NCBI RefSeq assembly: GCF_000004195.4
Contig: NC_030681.2
Coordinates: forward strand, 27,666,982-27,730,981
From: Xenopus tropicalis
Lineage: Eukaryota > Chordata > Amphibia > Anura > Pipidae
DNA: 64,000 bases
Direction of reading: 5' to 3'
Position 1 is the first letter of the stretch. Every line of letters starts with the position of its first letter. The notes beneath the pieces are model-generated. The model was not told the DNA's origin. It worked only from the letters and a program-made list of their open reading frames with translations, and did not search any database. Shown here piece after piece: positions 12,541 to 23,311 of this stretch. Made by a program: the position numbers and the translations under genes.

Positions 12541-13305
12541 CATGGCAACCAGTCAGATAGTTACATAGGGTTGAAAAAAGACCAGAGCCCATCAAGTTCA
12601 ACCCTTCCAAGTAAACCCAGCACACACAACCTATATTTACCAATCTATAATATCACATACATAAACTATATATATACAACCACTAATACTAACTGTATTA
12701 TTATTAACATTTATTTATAAATCGCCAACATATTCCGCAGCGCTGTACAATCAGTGGGTTTCATACATTGGACATACAGAGAAACATATAAAGCAATCAA
12801 TAACCGATACAAGAGGTGAAGAGGGCCCTGCCCAAAAGAGCTTACAATCTACAAGGAGAAAGGGTTGAGACACAAGGTGTGGGAACTGTAGATATTAGTA
12901 TCACAATAGCCTTGGATATTCTGATTGATCAAGAACTCATCCAGGCCCCTCTTAAAGGCATTAATAGAATCTGCCATTACCACATCACTAGGAAGGGCAT
13001 TCCCCAACCTCACTGCCCTCACCGTGAGGAACCCCCTGCGCTGCTTCAAATGGAAGCTCCGTTCCTCTAATCTAAAGGTCCTATGGTGCGTTGATTGTTT
13101 TTATGGGAAAAAAAGAACACCCCCTAGCTGCCTATAATCCCCTCTAATGTACTTGTACAGAGTAATCATGTCCCCTCGCAAGCGCCTCTTTTCCAGAGAA
13201 AACAACCTCAACAGTCTAACCTCATAGTTTAACCCTTCCATCCCCTTTACCAGTTTAGTTGCAGTCTCTGCACTCTCTCCAGCTCATTAATATCCTTCTT
13301 AAGGA
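12541..13305 (-). pseudogene. CR1-like LINE 3' fragment, interrupted
   Basis: Minus-strand copy of the element at 190-790. The frame 13049-12849 encodes RAVRLGNALPSDVVMAD followed by SINAFKRGLDEFL, the conserved ORF2 C-terminus (WN-LP-DVV-A-S--AFK pattern). A separate LINE tail is inserted at 12698-12883. The 3' tail, the inverse of ACATAGGGTTGAAAAAAGAC, lies at 12563-12582. Confidence 0.8.
12698..12883 (-). mobile_element. L2-like LINE tail nested in CR1-like LINE
   Basis: Minus-strand 3' UTR of the second L2 subfamily (matches 43675-43860, with AAGCTCTTTTGGGCAGGGCC and an AATAATAA tail). It is flanked by AACTGTA duplications at 12691-12697 and 12884-12890. It interrupts the surrounding CR1-like copy, whose sequence resumes without loss, so it inserted later. 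Confidence 0.88.
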
Positions 13306-13339
13306 CTAGAGATGGAGATTTCAATGTTCAACCTGCAGT

Positions 13340-13580
13340 TGGCTGAAAAAATTAACCACTGATTGGTTGCTATGGGTTACTGCCCAGTTGCAAATTTGCC
13401 CAGCGTTTATAAATGAGCTGCAAGTTGATTCGAAATCATGCTCAAGTTGCATTTAGCATTTAGAGTGTAAACTAGTAACCCATAGCAACCAATCAAATGT
13501 TCCATCTTAACTAGTACCCTATAGGAACCAATCAGATTTTTGACCAGGACTAGTAACCCATAGCAACCAAATGTTTGACT
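13340..13580. repeat. Cluster of inverted CCCATAGCAACCAAT motifs
   Basis: The motif AGTAACCCATAGCAACCAAT or its complement occurs four times (13352-13382 inverted; 13471-13496, 13511-13532 degraded, 13551-13571). Similar motifs recur at 49717-49740 and 55494-55512. Probably remnants of a dispersed MITE family. Confidence 0.5.
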
Positions 13581-13585
13581 TTTAC

Positions 13586-14940
13586 AGATCATAATTTTTG
13601 CTGTACATTATTTTGTGCTGCACTTAGCGGAAAATGAAAGGCAACTGATATGTGTCTTGCGTTCCTATAGTCTCTTTGCGATAAATAGTTGGCAAGGCTT
13701 TTCATTCCAAGATGGAAAGAAACTCGGTGGATAAAAAGATCAACAATACAAATCAAAATGAGCTTTAATTCATCATTCCCCCAAAAAAACACACAAGTGA
13801 CTGGGCTGTAAGTGTGAATTAATTAATGTTTGAAAATGCAGCCTGACTGAGTGGGAGGACGGACAATATAAAAGTGCTCTTTAGATGTGTGTAACACTTT
13901 CTGAGGCTGTTCTCCCATCTGTCAGGGACGAGAATGTGATTAAAATGAGCATATTTGTGAGAAAAAAAACATGGTGTATATTAACTACATATTGCCTAGT
14001 ACTGGAACATGCTGGAAAGGCTACAGGAACAGGGTTCTTTTACTGTTTTATAACCAGGAAAACAACAGTTTTTAAAGGAATTTTGGCATCAGAACATAGA
14101 ATTGTATTTTGCCTAAAGCAATTTATAGTACAGTGTTATGTATATGTATAATAATATATGTGTAGGAGGGCTCACCTTTATCGAAGGGTTAATTGAGCGA
14201 GGGCCGGGCTTCTTTCAGAGTTGGTTGGTGGAGCTGTTTCCCTTTCCAGGCCAATGCCTTCCCTGGTAGTACAGTAAGTGGCCAGAGGGGGCAGGTGTCC
14301 ATAGGGGAGTCACCATGTGCTTCTGGCTTTTTTGCTGGAGGCGAGGCTGCTGCTGAAGAGCCTAAGGTAGGAGGCCTCAATAGGAGAAGTCACTGGGAAG
14401 ATTCTGTGACAGCCACTCCAATAAGATCAGGAGGGTTAGTACCCTGGCATAGGCGGATTTTCAATAAGGCTAGGGCTAAGCCTCCCCAAACCTGCTTGGC
14501 ACCTTAAAAACAAAACAAAAAAAAAACCTCACTCCCTTTCTGCACTGTCCTGGAAATCTTCTCCTGTTCCTGCAAGCTCCGGTTCTGCTGTAATAAGCTG
14601 TGCTCTGATTGGATCTTTCTTTTTGTGGATTCTCAAATCAGAGCACAGCTTTTTTGACAGACAGTAAAATTGACCAATCAATGGTTCCATTGAACTTGTT
14701 CAGTAAGGTGTTAGCTGAAACTGACAGGTGTAAGAAGGTATGATCCAATCACAATGGTACCAAGATTCTCATTGATGAAGGTGTTAATCCTTCAAAGTAC
14801 ATGACTGGAAGTGTGAACTGTTGTGAAACTGCTGGGGTAAGGATGTCAACGCGCCATTGTATGTTGGTGACAAGCGGTGTCTCAGGCCCCCTCCTCTGTT
14901 CAGGGATGTTTTTCCAGGTTGGCATAAATGGCCTCTTTCA
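13586..14940. other. Intergenic, no gene seen
   Basis: The only structure I note is a 16-bp inverted repeat AAGCTGTGCTCTGATT at 14596-14611 with its complement at 14637-14652. No coding exon is supported. Confidence 0.4.
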
Positions 14941-15016
14941 CACTATACACAGGTACTATACACAGGTACTATACCCAGGCACTATACCCAGGCACTATAC
15001 CCAGGCACTATACACT
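14941..15016. repeat. 15-bp tandem repeat, about 5 copies
   Basis: Unit CACTATACCCAGGCA or a close variant (ACTATACACAGGT...), head to tail. Low divergence suggests recent expansion. Confidence 0.85.
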
Positions 15017-15949
15017 ATATATTAGCTTTAGGTTTAGTCTATGTATGGCCCATCTTTAGCCTCCCCAAACAAAAAAGTAACCCTCCCCCTATGTGACTCA
15101 AGTGGTTAGTCTCAGGGACAGGGAGATTCCTTGAGTACTACCTCTGACTGTAACTGATACTCTGCCTGTGCCCAAGTAAGTAACTATATGAAGTATCTGT
15201 GATGATTGATATGTGGTGAGATCCAGCAGTATAAACTCTGGCAATGTAAATGTGTAATACCCTACAAATCTCTCCCTTCCCTGACCCTCTCCACTAAAAG
15301 ATTAAGTACAGACCTACCTATACCCACCCATTCCCTGCCCACACTGCCCATTTCCCCGGCCAATGAGATCACTGCCTGCCCCATGTTACCCCCGACGACT
15401 CCCCTGACCCAAAGGCCAATATTACAAGAAAAAAAGGCAACCCTGTATCCTGTACATTTCCCAGTGTCAAGTTAGAGAATGTGATTCCCTTAAGCTGGGG
15501 AAATCCAGTGTATCATATTTATTCCAAATAAACCACATATCATACAAAGCACTAATTCATGTGAAAGCAGCTGGTATTTAGAATTAGTGTTGCTTTAATT
15601 GTGTTGACCTTAATACATCACGTATGAAAGGGAAAGTTCAGTCTGCTTTTTGTTTCTATTGGGTCTTTATTTTTTTGTTCACACAGAGAGAGAGAGAGAG
15701 CGCTGGCACCAAACATAAAATAGATTTGCTTCTTGAAGTCTATCTCCCCCAGTCCTCGGAGATTTAGCAGCAAAACCTGTTCCTGTGGATGAATCAGCAG
15801 AACTCACAGATATGCAATCTTCAAAAGATCTGAGCTTTTCCTTTTGCCTCTTTATTGATGATATGCTTCTACCGACAAATAATCTCTCTGAATAACCACC
15901 CTGCTTTCACTACAGACCATTTCAATGCCAACCAGGTAACAGGGGTCAT

Positions 15950-16354
15950 TTATAAAGCAAGTGCTATATTTGGACACTAATCGCCATGGGTTGTTGTTGT
16001 TGTTTTTATTTTTTACCCCACAATGAGACATTTTTCCAGAATTCCATCATTCATTGTGGGTGCCCCCCAAAATAGTATAAGATTCCCCAAAATGAATGCA
16101 AATTAGCATCTGCTTTAATAAGTCATGGTGCATATGCATCCCCCAGCTGCCCCCTAATTTGTACGTTATCTGGAGGCACAAGAGGGGGAGTGTATGGAGG
16201 CGCAGCTGCACCTCTGGACGTTATGCTCTGCTCTTTGCACCATATTGAAAATAAAGAGCAAACGGCAGCTTAGCCTGGGCTGAGAGTGCTTCCTAATTTA
16301 GCACTAAGGGGAGTGCACTTGTGCCCCGTAGCACTTGCTTAAGGTAAAGGACCC
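15950..16354. mobile_element. Inverted-repeat element, GGGTCATTTATAAAGC type
   Basis: Left end GGGTCATTTATAAAGCAAGT and right end GCACTTGCTTAAGGTAAAGG followed by ACCC are imperfect inverted copies. The interior is non-coding with several GTGC/GCAC segments. Confidence 0.5.
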
Positions 16355-17245
16355 TTAAGATGCAGCAGTAGGCTGTTGCCTGGAAGCCAATGATAGGGCC
16401 ACCAGATACAGGTACCCCTGCAGCTCTACAGTGTCAAGCACCACAGCTCAAAATTTCTCTAACCTGCCTGTCTGGCCAATCCCACTAACCTGCACCTGTT
16501 CAATGATGTCCCTAACTGGCACCTTATGGTCCTACCCCACACACTGACTTTCTCAATGGGGCCACAACTGGCCTTGCTAGCTAATCTAGCTGCCTCTGAG
16601 CTGAGCTGTTAGAGGGCTAACATACGCCTAGTTAGCCTAACTGGGCCTAAACTAAAAAGCACCAGCTGTAATGTTAGCAAACAATCTATCCCTTCCACTC
16701 TATATAAGGACCTTGGACCTTCCCTATTGTAGACACTTCCTAGGGGATTCTAATACACAGCCAGCTGTAGGGGTTGTTGTCATCTACTAATAGAAACTGC
16801 ACATTACATTATTTATGTCCAAAATAAATTTCAGTTTAAAAGGAACTTACAACTTGGAACTTGGAAGCACCAAATCTATGGACATGTGTGGAGTGCTTCC
16901 TTGTGCCCATGTATATACCTGTCTGAAATTAATGTCCAGCTTCTTAGATGCAACATACATTTGCAACAAGCATTAGAGGGTTATTTAGACTGGTTTATAG
17001 TATACAGTATTTTCCCTGTGGGCCCAGCTGTAGAATGATGTGCTCAGTACTCCTGTCCTTTCTGTTGCCACTGAAATTAAACGTGCTTGGGTTTAACCAG
17101 GTACATTACGTGCTCATTAGAATGCAGAAAATGCAGCTGGGAATATACCGCAATATATGTACAGATTACTGGGAGCAGTGCAGCTGCAGTGAGTGTAGGT
17201 TGCTGCGTGTGATGCGACAGCAGGCATGAATCTCACCAGCATGGC

Positions 17246-17665
17246 TTAAAGGGGTTGGTCACCTTTAGAGTTTCATTTTAAGACCATTTGCAATTGGTAT
17301 TCATTTTTTATTATTTATGGCTTTTGATTTAATTAGCTTTTTGTTCATTAGTTCTCCAGTTTGGAATTTTAGCAGCTATCTGGTTGCTAGGGTGCAAATT
17401 ACCCTAGCAACCAGGCAGTCGTTTGAATGAGAAACAGGAATATGAACAGATGAGGGACTGAATAGAAAGATAAGTAATAAAAAGTAACAACAACAATAAA
17501 ATTGTAGTTTTAAAGTACAATAGATTTTTGGCTGCCAGGGTCAAAAGTCGGAAGAGGAAAGCAAATAATTAAAAAACTATTAAAAAAATTACAAAATGAA
17601 GAAAAATTGCTAAGAAACCAAAACTCTACAACATACTAAAAGTTAACTATAAGGTGCTCCCGCCT
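17246..17665. mobile_element. TTAA-type MITE, AAAGGGGTTGGTCACC family
   Basis: Left end TTAAAGGGGTTGGTCACCTT; decayed right end ACATACTAAAAGTTAAC. The internal TCTGGTTGCTAGGGTGCAAA and its inverse form a hairpin (17379-17417). Other copies: 44487-44895, 45294-45577 and 53142-53619. Its right end abuts the next MITE. Confidence 0.75.
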
Positions 17666-17677
17666 CCATAAAGACTG

Positions 17678-18121
17678 TTAAAGGAACAGTAACACTAAAA
17701 AATAAAAAATGTTTTAAAATAATTAAAATATAATGTACTGTTGCCCTGCACTGGTAAAAGTTGTGTGTTTGCTTCAGAAAGACTACTGTAGTTAATAGAA
17801 ATAGCTGCTGTGTAGCCATAGGGGCAGCCATTTAAATTGAAAAAAGGAGAAAAGGCACAGGTTACATAAGAAGATAACAGATAACTGTGTAGAATACAAT
17901 GGGAATCTATGCTACTTATCTGTTATCTGCTTAGTAACCTGTGCCTTTTCTCCTTTTTTCAATTTAAATGGCTGCCCCCATGGCTACACAACAGGGTATT
18001 TATATAAACTGTAGTAGTGTTTATGAAGCAAACACACAATGTTTACCAGTGCAGGGCAATAGTACATAATATATTAATTATTTTTATACACTTTCATTTT
18101 TTGGTGTTACTGTTCCTTTAA
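17678..18121. mobile_element. TTAA MITE with 41-bp perfect internal hairpin
   Basis: Ends TTAAAGGAACAGTAACAC and GTGTTACTGTTCCTTTAA with TTAA at both edges. It is palindromic over most of its length: arms 17825-17865 and 17934-17974 are perfectly complementary (41 of 41). Another copy, heavily interrupted, is 59311-60634. No coding capacity, so it was presumably moved by a transposase supplied elsewhere. Confidence 0.88.
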
Positions 18122-18716
18122 TAGTTTACCTAAATCACCAATATTCAGTTGTAACAAGTGTTTTTAAACGGATCCACTAGGTGGCGCACTCGGCAAATAT
18201 ATCAACAGATTCTTCTACCGCAGAGAGTAATAATGAAATGTTGGTAGTATCTTGCCAGGCTGACTAAGCTCTCCTATATGTATGTTTTTAGTTCCTACAG
18301 CGATACTTGTATGCAAAGAACTGTACATTTTTATATTACAAAAAAGTGGATCTCCAACCAGTTAAAGTAATTGTAATTCTAAGCAACTTTCCAATTCACA
18401 TTGAAAACAGCATGTGTGTGTGTCCCTTTCTCTTCTCTGGTTCTACAATGTAGCATAAGTCATGTTTTTTTCTCTAACTCAGCAGAATCAGCTGGCTTCC
18501 GCTACATTGTTTTAGGAGCCAGAACCAGAGAACAGAAAGGGAAAAAGCAAACGTTCCCTTTACATTTTGTCAGAAGTAGCAATGAAGAAACAGGCAGGCA
18601 GATTGCTTACAATAGCAGGTATCTACATTTATAGGCGAGGTTAAAACCAGTGAAAATTTGTAATTAATATATATTGTAATGTTGCCTAGAACAGTTTTTG
18701 GTTGGAGGCTCTGCTG

Positions 18717-18815
18717 AAACTAGAGGCAGAAGAGGTACGTGTCTCGGGTGCAACCATGAGGGGGGGGGGGGGCACTAGATACATATATGTTTTGTCTGTG
18801 TATTGCTGGTTCTGG
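18717..18815. repeat. Fragment of dispersed element with G tract
   Basis: The sequence aactagaggcagaagaggtacgtg matches 11038-11062 and 5753-5790 in outline. It includes a G homopolymer of about 12 bases at 18759-18771, a likely length-variable site. Confidence 0.4.
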
Positions 18816-19858
18816 CCCTGGGTGAGGAATTGGCGCTGAGCACGTGTGTGCATTTTTCGCTCCCATCCCAAGCTTGCCACTGTCATGTCATGGTCTTGGG
18901 GGCACTTTGAACTAGGGCCGGCACTGGTTGGCAGACCCTATTAGCAATACAGACAGGGGAACAAATTGTGCAGTATATAAATGCTGCCAGGGAGCCTGAA
19001 GCTTGCCACCCCAGTGAGGAACCATAAGGAGTCAATACTTAAAGTAGAAGAAGATTTAGTTAAGATTTATGGGGTTCATTGTAGGTGGTGAGAGTTAGTG
19101 GTTGGCTAGTTAGTCAAGTATTTGAGGCTCTAACGAGGAGTAATGAAGGAGCCAGTGCCCTGGCGGTATTTCATCAGACAGGGATCCAGAAAAGGCAGAA
19201 CTTTGTCCATGATGCGACCTAAGGTGTATGTGTGCCCATGGCTTGCTCGTGTGTACTATGACTCATATGATCCCAGGAGGTGGTCCTTCATTTTTAGGAT
19301 TATAGCACATGCTATAAAAAAGTATATTTTTATGGAAATGGTTTATTTAGATAAAGCAGGGCTGGTTTATGCAATATATTTTTCGGGGGTATAGTTTACT
19401 TAGAAGTAGGATCTAATACCTCAATGCAAGGCCGACCCCTGTGCCCGGAGTCTGTGTAGGACTGAGCCCCTGCCTGAAGGGAGAAGTGGGGAGGTAGGGA
19501 ATCCAGTGGTTTTGAAGCCCTGCTACTGTTTTAAAGATAAAAACTGGGGGACAGTTATTGCTGTTGTAAAAGCTATACTGGGGACTGGGAATAAAGTTGT
19601 TTCTGTGTTCATCTGCAAGAGACTACAATGTAGGTTACCTATGGCTTTGTTTGTTGCTTCACCTTGTAAATCACTGTGAATATATAATGCTAACATGTAG
19701 TGCTATATACATAAACACAATGTAATACTGATAACAAAGTGAACTGTCCTAAAAAAATACTTACAGTGCCACCTTGTGACGGAAAGTGGTAGGACAGTAT
19801 CATTTTCATTCCCTCCTGGTCAGGGCCTCAGACAATCCTTAAATTCAGCATAATGTAT

Positions 19859-20168
19859 CAGGTACGGGATCCGTTATCCAGAAACTTCTTATTCAAAAAG
19901 CTCCAGATTAAGGGAAGGCCATCTCTTACAGAGTCAGCTGTAACAAAATAATTCTAGTTTTTAAAAATGATTTCCTTTTTCTCCGTAGTAATAAAACAGT
20001 ACCTTGTATTTGACCCAAACTAAGATATAATTAATCCTTATTGGGGGCAAAACAATCATTTTGGGTTTTTTCAAGTTTAAATTATTTTTAATAGATTAAA
20101 AGTATGGAGATCCAAATTATAGAAAAGCCCTAGGTCCTAGGCATTCTGCATAAAAGGTCCCAAACCTG
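19859..20168. mobile_element. MITE, CAGGTATGGG family, diverged copy
   Basis: Left CAGGTACGGGATCCGTTATC; right end GGTCCCAAACCTG. The interior is collinear with 6605-6865 (PyTGTAA..., tagtaataaaacagtacc). Confidence 0.75.
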
Positions 20169-20570
20169 TTCAGCAAAATATATTCTATAGGCAGTTTTTA
20201 AAAAAAATAAGACTAATAGTAATAAAAACCAGTGGAACATTTATTTATTGTATCTTACACTTGTCTCTCACTCTGTGGGGGTCATTTCTAAAGTTCACGC
20301 AGCGCATATTTTTTTTCACAAATGGTTGTTTGCGCAGGTTTTTCCCTAAACGCTTACATTTTGCACTGTTGTGTCCGTATTTTCTTTATTTGCAAATCGC
20401 AGTGAAATACGAATTGGGCACAAAAATGTGCAGATAAGTTTGTGCTTTGCATGAGTGTGTTTATCATGCACGAATATAGCAATTTGCGGAATCAGTTTAG
20501 CAAATATTTTTTGGACTCTTGGACGCAGAGTGTGCGCATAAATATTCACTATTTGTGAATAAGAAAAGCT

Positions 20571-21481
20571 TTAAAGCGGACCTGTCACCTTAAGAAATAA
20601 TTTCATATTGTTTTCTATTGTTTTTGGCAAGCAAAATAAACTTTACTTACACTATATAAATTATTCTAATCTTATTTTCTTCAGCCTTGGAATTCACAGC
20701 AGTTGCAGCAAGCAGGCAGGGGCCATTTTGTGGACACTGTTATCAAAGCGGCATTGCATCCTGTCAATATCTTGTTTCTGTGCCAGTTTGGGGGGACCTG
20801 ATGCCCATATCCATGCACTGGTTACATAATTACATGGTGAGGAGGGAGGGGGAATGTGAGCAGTGCAGCAACATCTAAGTAGTTCTGAATTGAAAGTGAA
20901 ATTAACTGACTGCCCCACCCCTATGCCTAAAGGTGGCCATACACGAGCAGATCTGCTCGCTTGGCGATGTCGCCAAGCGAGCGGATCTTCCCCCGATATC
21001 CCCACCTACAGGTGGGCAATATCGGGGAGCATTTAGGTTTAAAAAAAATAATCCGATCGTTTGGCCCTGGGGCCAAACGATCGGATTATGTGGGCGGCAA
21101 TGGGGCAGTCAGATCGGGGACCACATTAACGAGCCGATGCGGTCCCCGATCCGACCGGAATTTCTAACCTGGCCAATCGAGATCTGGCCAATTTCAGGCC
21201 AGATATCGGTCGGCCAGGCCGCTCTGCTCTCCCCATACACGGGCCGATTAGCTGCCAAATCGGTCCAAGGGACCGATATCGGCAGCTATAGTCGGCCCGT
21301 GTATGGGGACCTTAAGGCATAGAGGCGGGGCAGGCATTATATGATTGACAGCTGGGATTTTAAAATGCTGTTATAATGGGTCTGGATGTGGTAATAAAAA
21401 AATTATTTTGGGTTTCATGTTTAATTTGAAAAGGTCTTTTATTATGCAGCTTTTTATGTCTGGGTGACAGGTCCACTTTAA
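20571..21481. mobile_element. TTAA element, GGACCTGTCACC family, interrupted copy
   Basis: Ends TTAAAGCGGACCTGTCACC and GGTGACAGGTCCACTTTAA with TTAA duplications (20571-20574, 21478-21481). It is homologous along its length to the uninterrupted copy at 21743-22204 and is split by the MITE at 20931-21311. Confidence 0.88.
20931..21311. mobile_element. TTAA MITE with four stem-loops, CCATACACG family
   Basis: Ends AGGTGGCCATACACG and CGTGTATGGGGACCT, flanked by CTAA (20927-20930) and TTAA (21312-21315). The 381-bp interior is a chain of near-perfect hairpins: GATCTGCTCGCTTGGCGA (20950 onward), CCCCGATATCC... (20992-21027), ATCCGATCGTTTGGCC (21050-21087), CGGTCCCTTGG type (21257-21285). Decayed relatives lie at 48396-48690, 50684-50940 and 51727-51890. 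Confidence 0.88.
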
Positions 21482-21742
21482 GGATATTCGCACTGAATAC
21501 AAATTTCGCAGTTACTGTATGTTTGCCCATTAAATGCACCAGTCTTGTCCAGCTTGATAAATGTATACACAGGCAGGGTGAATATGTGAAATGACCCCCT
21601 GTGTGTGTTATTCTCACACTCACTCATTCACAGGGCCCTTTTCCTTTACTTGCACCTTCTGCCTCAGCGGTACCAGTCACATCCCTTCCTCCATGGGATA
21701 ATGGCAAACAGGGCTACTTAAGGCAGACATGTCAGTTCCTCG

Positions 21743-22204
21743 TTAAAGTGAACCTGTCACCCTAAGAAATATTTCCAAATTATTTTCTATCATGTTGGTT
21801 GAGCAAAATAAACATCACGTGCACTATATAAATAATATAAATCTTGTTTCCTTCAGTGTTGGAATTACACACCACAGCAAGCAGGCAGGCGCCATTTTGT
21901 GGACACTGTTAGTAAGGCAAGCTTTGCATCATAACAAAATCTTGTGTATGTGCCAGAATGGGGGACCTGATGCCTATGCACTGGCTACATAATGCAAGTG
22001 CAGTGACATCTGGGTAGCGCTGAATGGAAAGTTAAAGTTATTGTCAGCAGGGCAGGAAATATATGATTGACAGCTGGGATTTTTAAATGCCTTTATAATA
22101 TGTATAACTGTGTTAATAAAAAAAAGAACTCTGGTTTCATGTTTAACTTGAAAAGGACTTTTGTTATACAGCTTTTTTATGCCTGGGTGACAGGTCCCCT
22201 TTAA
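21743..22204. mobile_element. TTAA element, GGACCTGTCACC family, uninterrupted copy
   Basis: TTAAAGTGAACCTGTCACC to GGTGACAGGTCCCCTTTAA with TTAA on both sides. It matches 20571-21481 without the nested MITE, so it serves as the empty-site reference. Non-coding. Confidence 0.88.
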
Positions 22205-22923
22205 TCTCATGTGGCTTCAGTCTGCAAAAAAGGGGCTTTATAAACCTGCTCCTCGCAACCCTTGTTACTTGGACATTAAAGCCTTACAGGCCGATCTAGC
22301 GTGCATTGTCTGTAGTTCCTGGGATCCCCTTGCCTCGTTCCTGCCCGTGTTCCTGCCTGGTTCTTTGTTCTGTACTTTGCTTTTCCACTCCAGTTTCCTC
22401 ACCTGAACTCTGTTGGATTTCTTGCTATTTGCCCTCAGCCTGTTTACCGGATACTCCTTGTCTGCTGCCACACCGGACCCTCTGCCTCTTATACGGCGAG
22501 TGATTGTCTGCTGCCTGCCTCTGCCCACTGGCCTGGTGTATGGACTTACGTATTTGTTATATTTGTTCTTTATCTGTTTGAAATAGGTCCTGGCATTTCA
22601 TGCACAGAAGAACAAGCAGTGACTGTCTGGCATTTGCCAAATATGCAGGTTGCCAGTCCAGGCCTGCTCCTATTGCCATTGCTTCTATGTCAGCTAGCCA
22701 TGTTTTTGCAGTGTAATACTGGCCTTCAGGGGTAATGGAGCAGTGAAGGAAGAGGTCAGGAAAAGGATTCACAGGGTATTACAAATTTACTGACAAGTAC
22801 ATTGGAGGTAATAGCTGCCCCAGCAGGTGATTAACTGGCTAGGCTGGTCAAATACTGGCTGGATGGCAACCCTTGAGGATGCTGAGCAAATGTTGCTCAC
22901 CCCCTTACTCCTCAGTGCTTACT
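22205..22923. other. Intergenic, no gene seen
   Basis: C/T-rich sequence (22290-22500) with overlapping short open frames on both strands but no recognisable protein. Nothing else is supported. Confidence 0.4.
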
Positions 22924-23311
22924 TTAAAGGAGAAGGAAAGGCTAATTCACTTGGGGGTGCCAAAATGTTAGGCACCCCCAAGTGACTTTAATCGCTTACC
23001 ATTTACCCCGGGCTGGTGCCACTGTTATTAGAAAACCGTACTAGCCCGGGGTAGCTGCAGCGAGTGTTTCCTCTTCCTTATTTCTTCTGTCTTCAGAATC
23101 CCTGGCCCGGCGTATGCGCAGTAGAGTGAAAAAGCCAACTTTTTTGTTAAAGTTCCACTGTGCATGTACAAGCACAAAGACAGAAGAAGGAAGAGGAGAC
23201 CACGCTTGCAGCTACCCTGGGCTGCTGCAGTTTTCTCCAAACAGGGGCACCAGCCCAGGGTAAAAGGTCCCAAACATTTTGGCACCCCAAGTGACTTTCC
23301 TTCTCCTTTAA
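22924..23311. mobile_element. TTAA MITE, GGAGAAGGAAAG family, complete
   Basis: Ends TTAAAGGAGAAGGAAAGGC and CTTTCCTTCTCCTTTAA. The left end carries a tight hairpin CACTTGGGGGTGCC / GGCACCCCCAAGTG (22949-22985). A second copy is at 40316-40692. The tandem duplication starts inside this element at 23053, so its right part recurs at 24805-25064. Confidence 0.88.

Larger units (their letters stand above)
20277..21599. mobile_element. Outer GGGGGTCATTT element of a triple nest
   Basis: Left GGGGGTCATTTCTAAAGTTC and right GTGAAATGACCCCC. Both halves are rich in short 'TTTGCGCA/AAATTTCGCA' motifs. Its body is split by the TTAA element at 20571-21481. The flanks CTGTG on each side may be a target duplication. 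Confidence 0.65.

Noticed and set aside
15690..15701. (GA)n run as a regulatory GAGA element
   Set aside because: Too short and isolated; no supporting promoter features.
20694..21322. Overlapping open frames of 103-129 residues on both strands
   Set aside because: They are mirror translations of palindromic MITE stems, not proteins.
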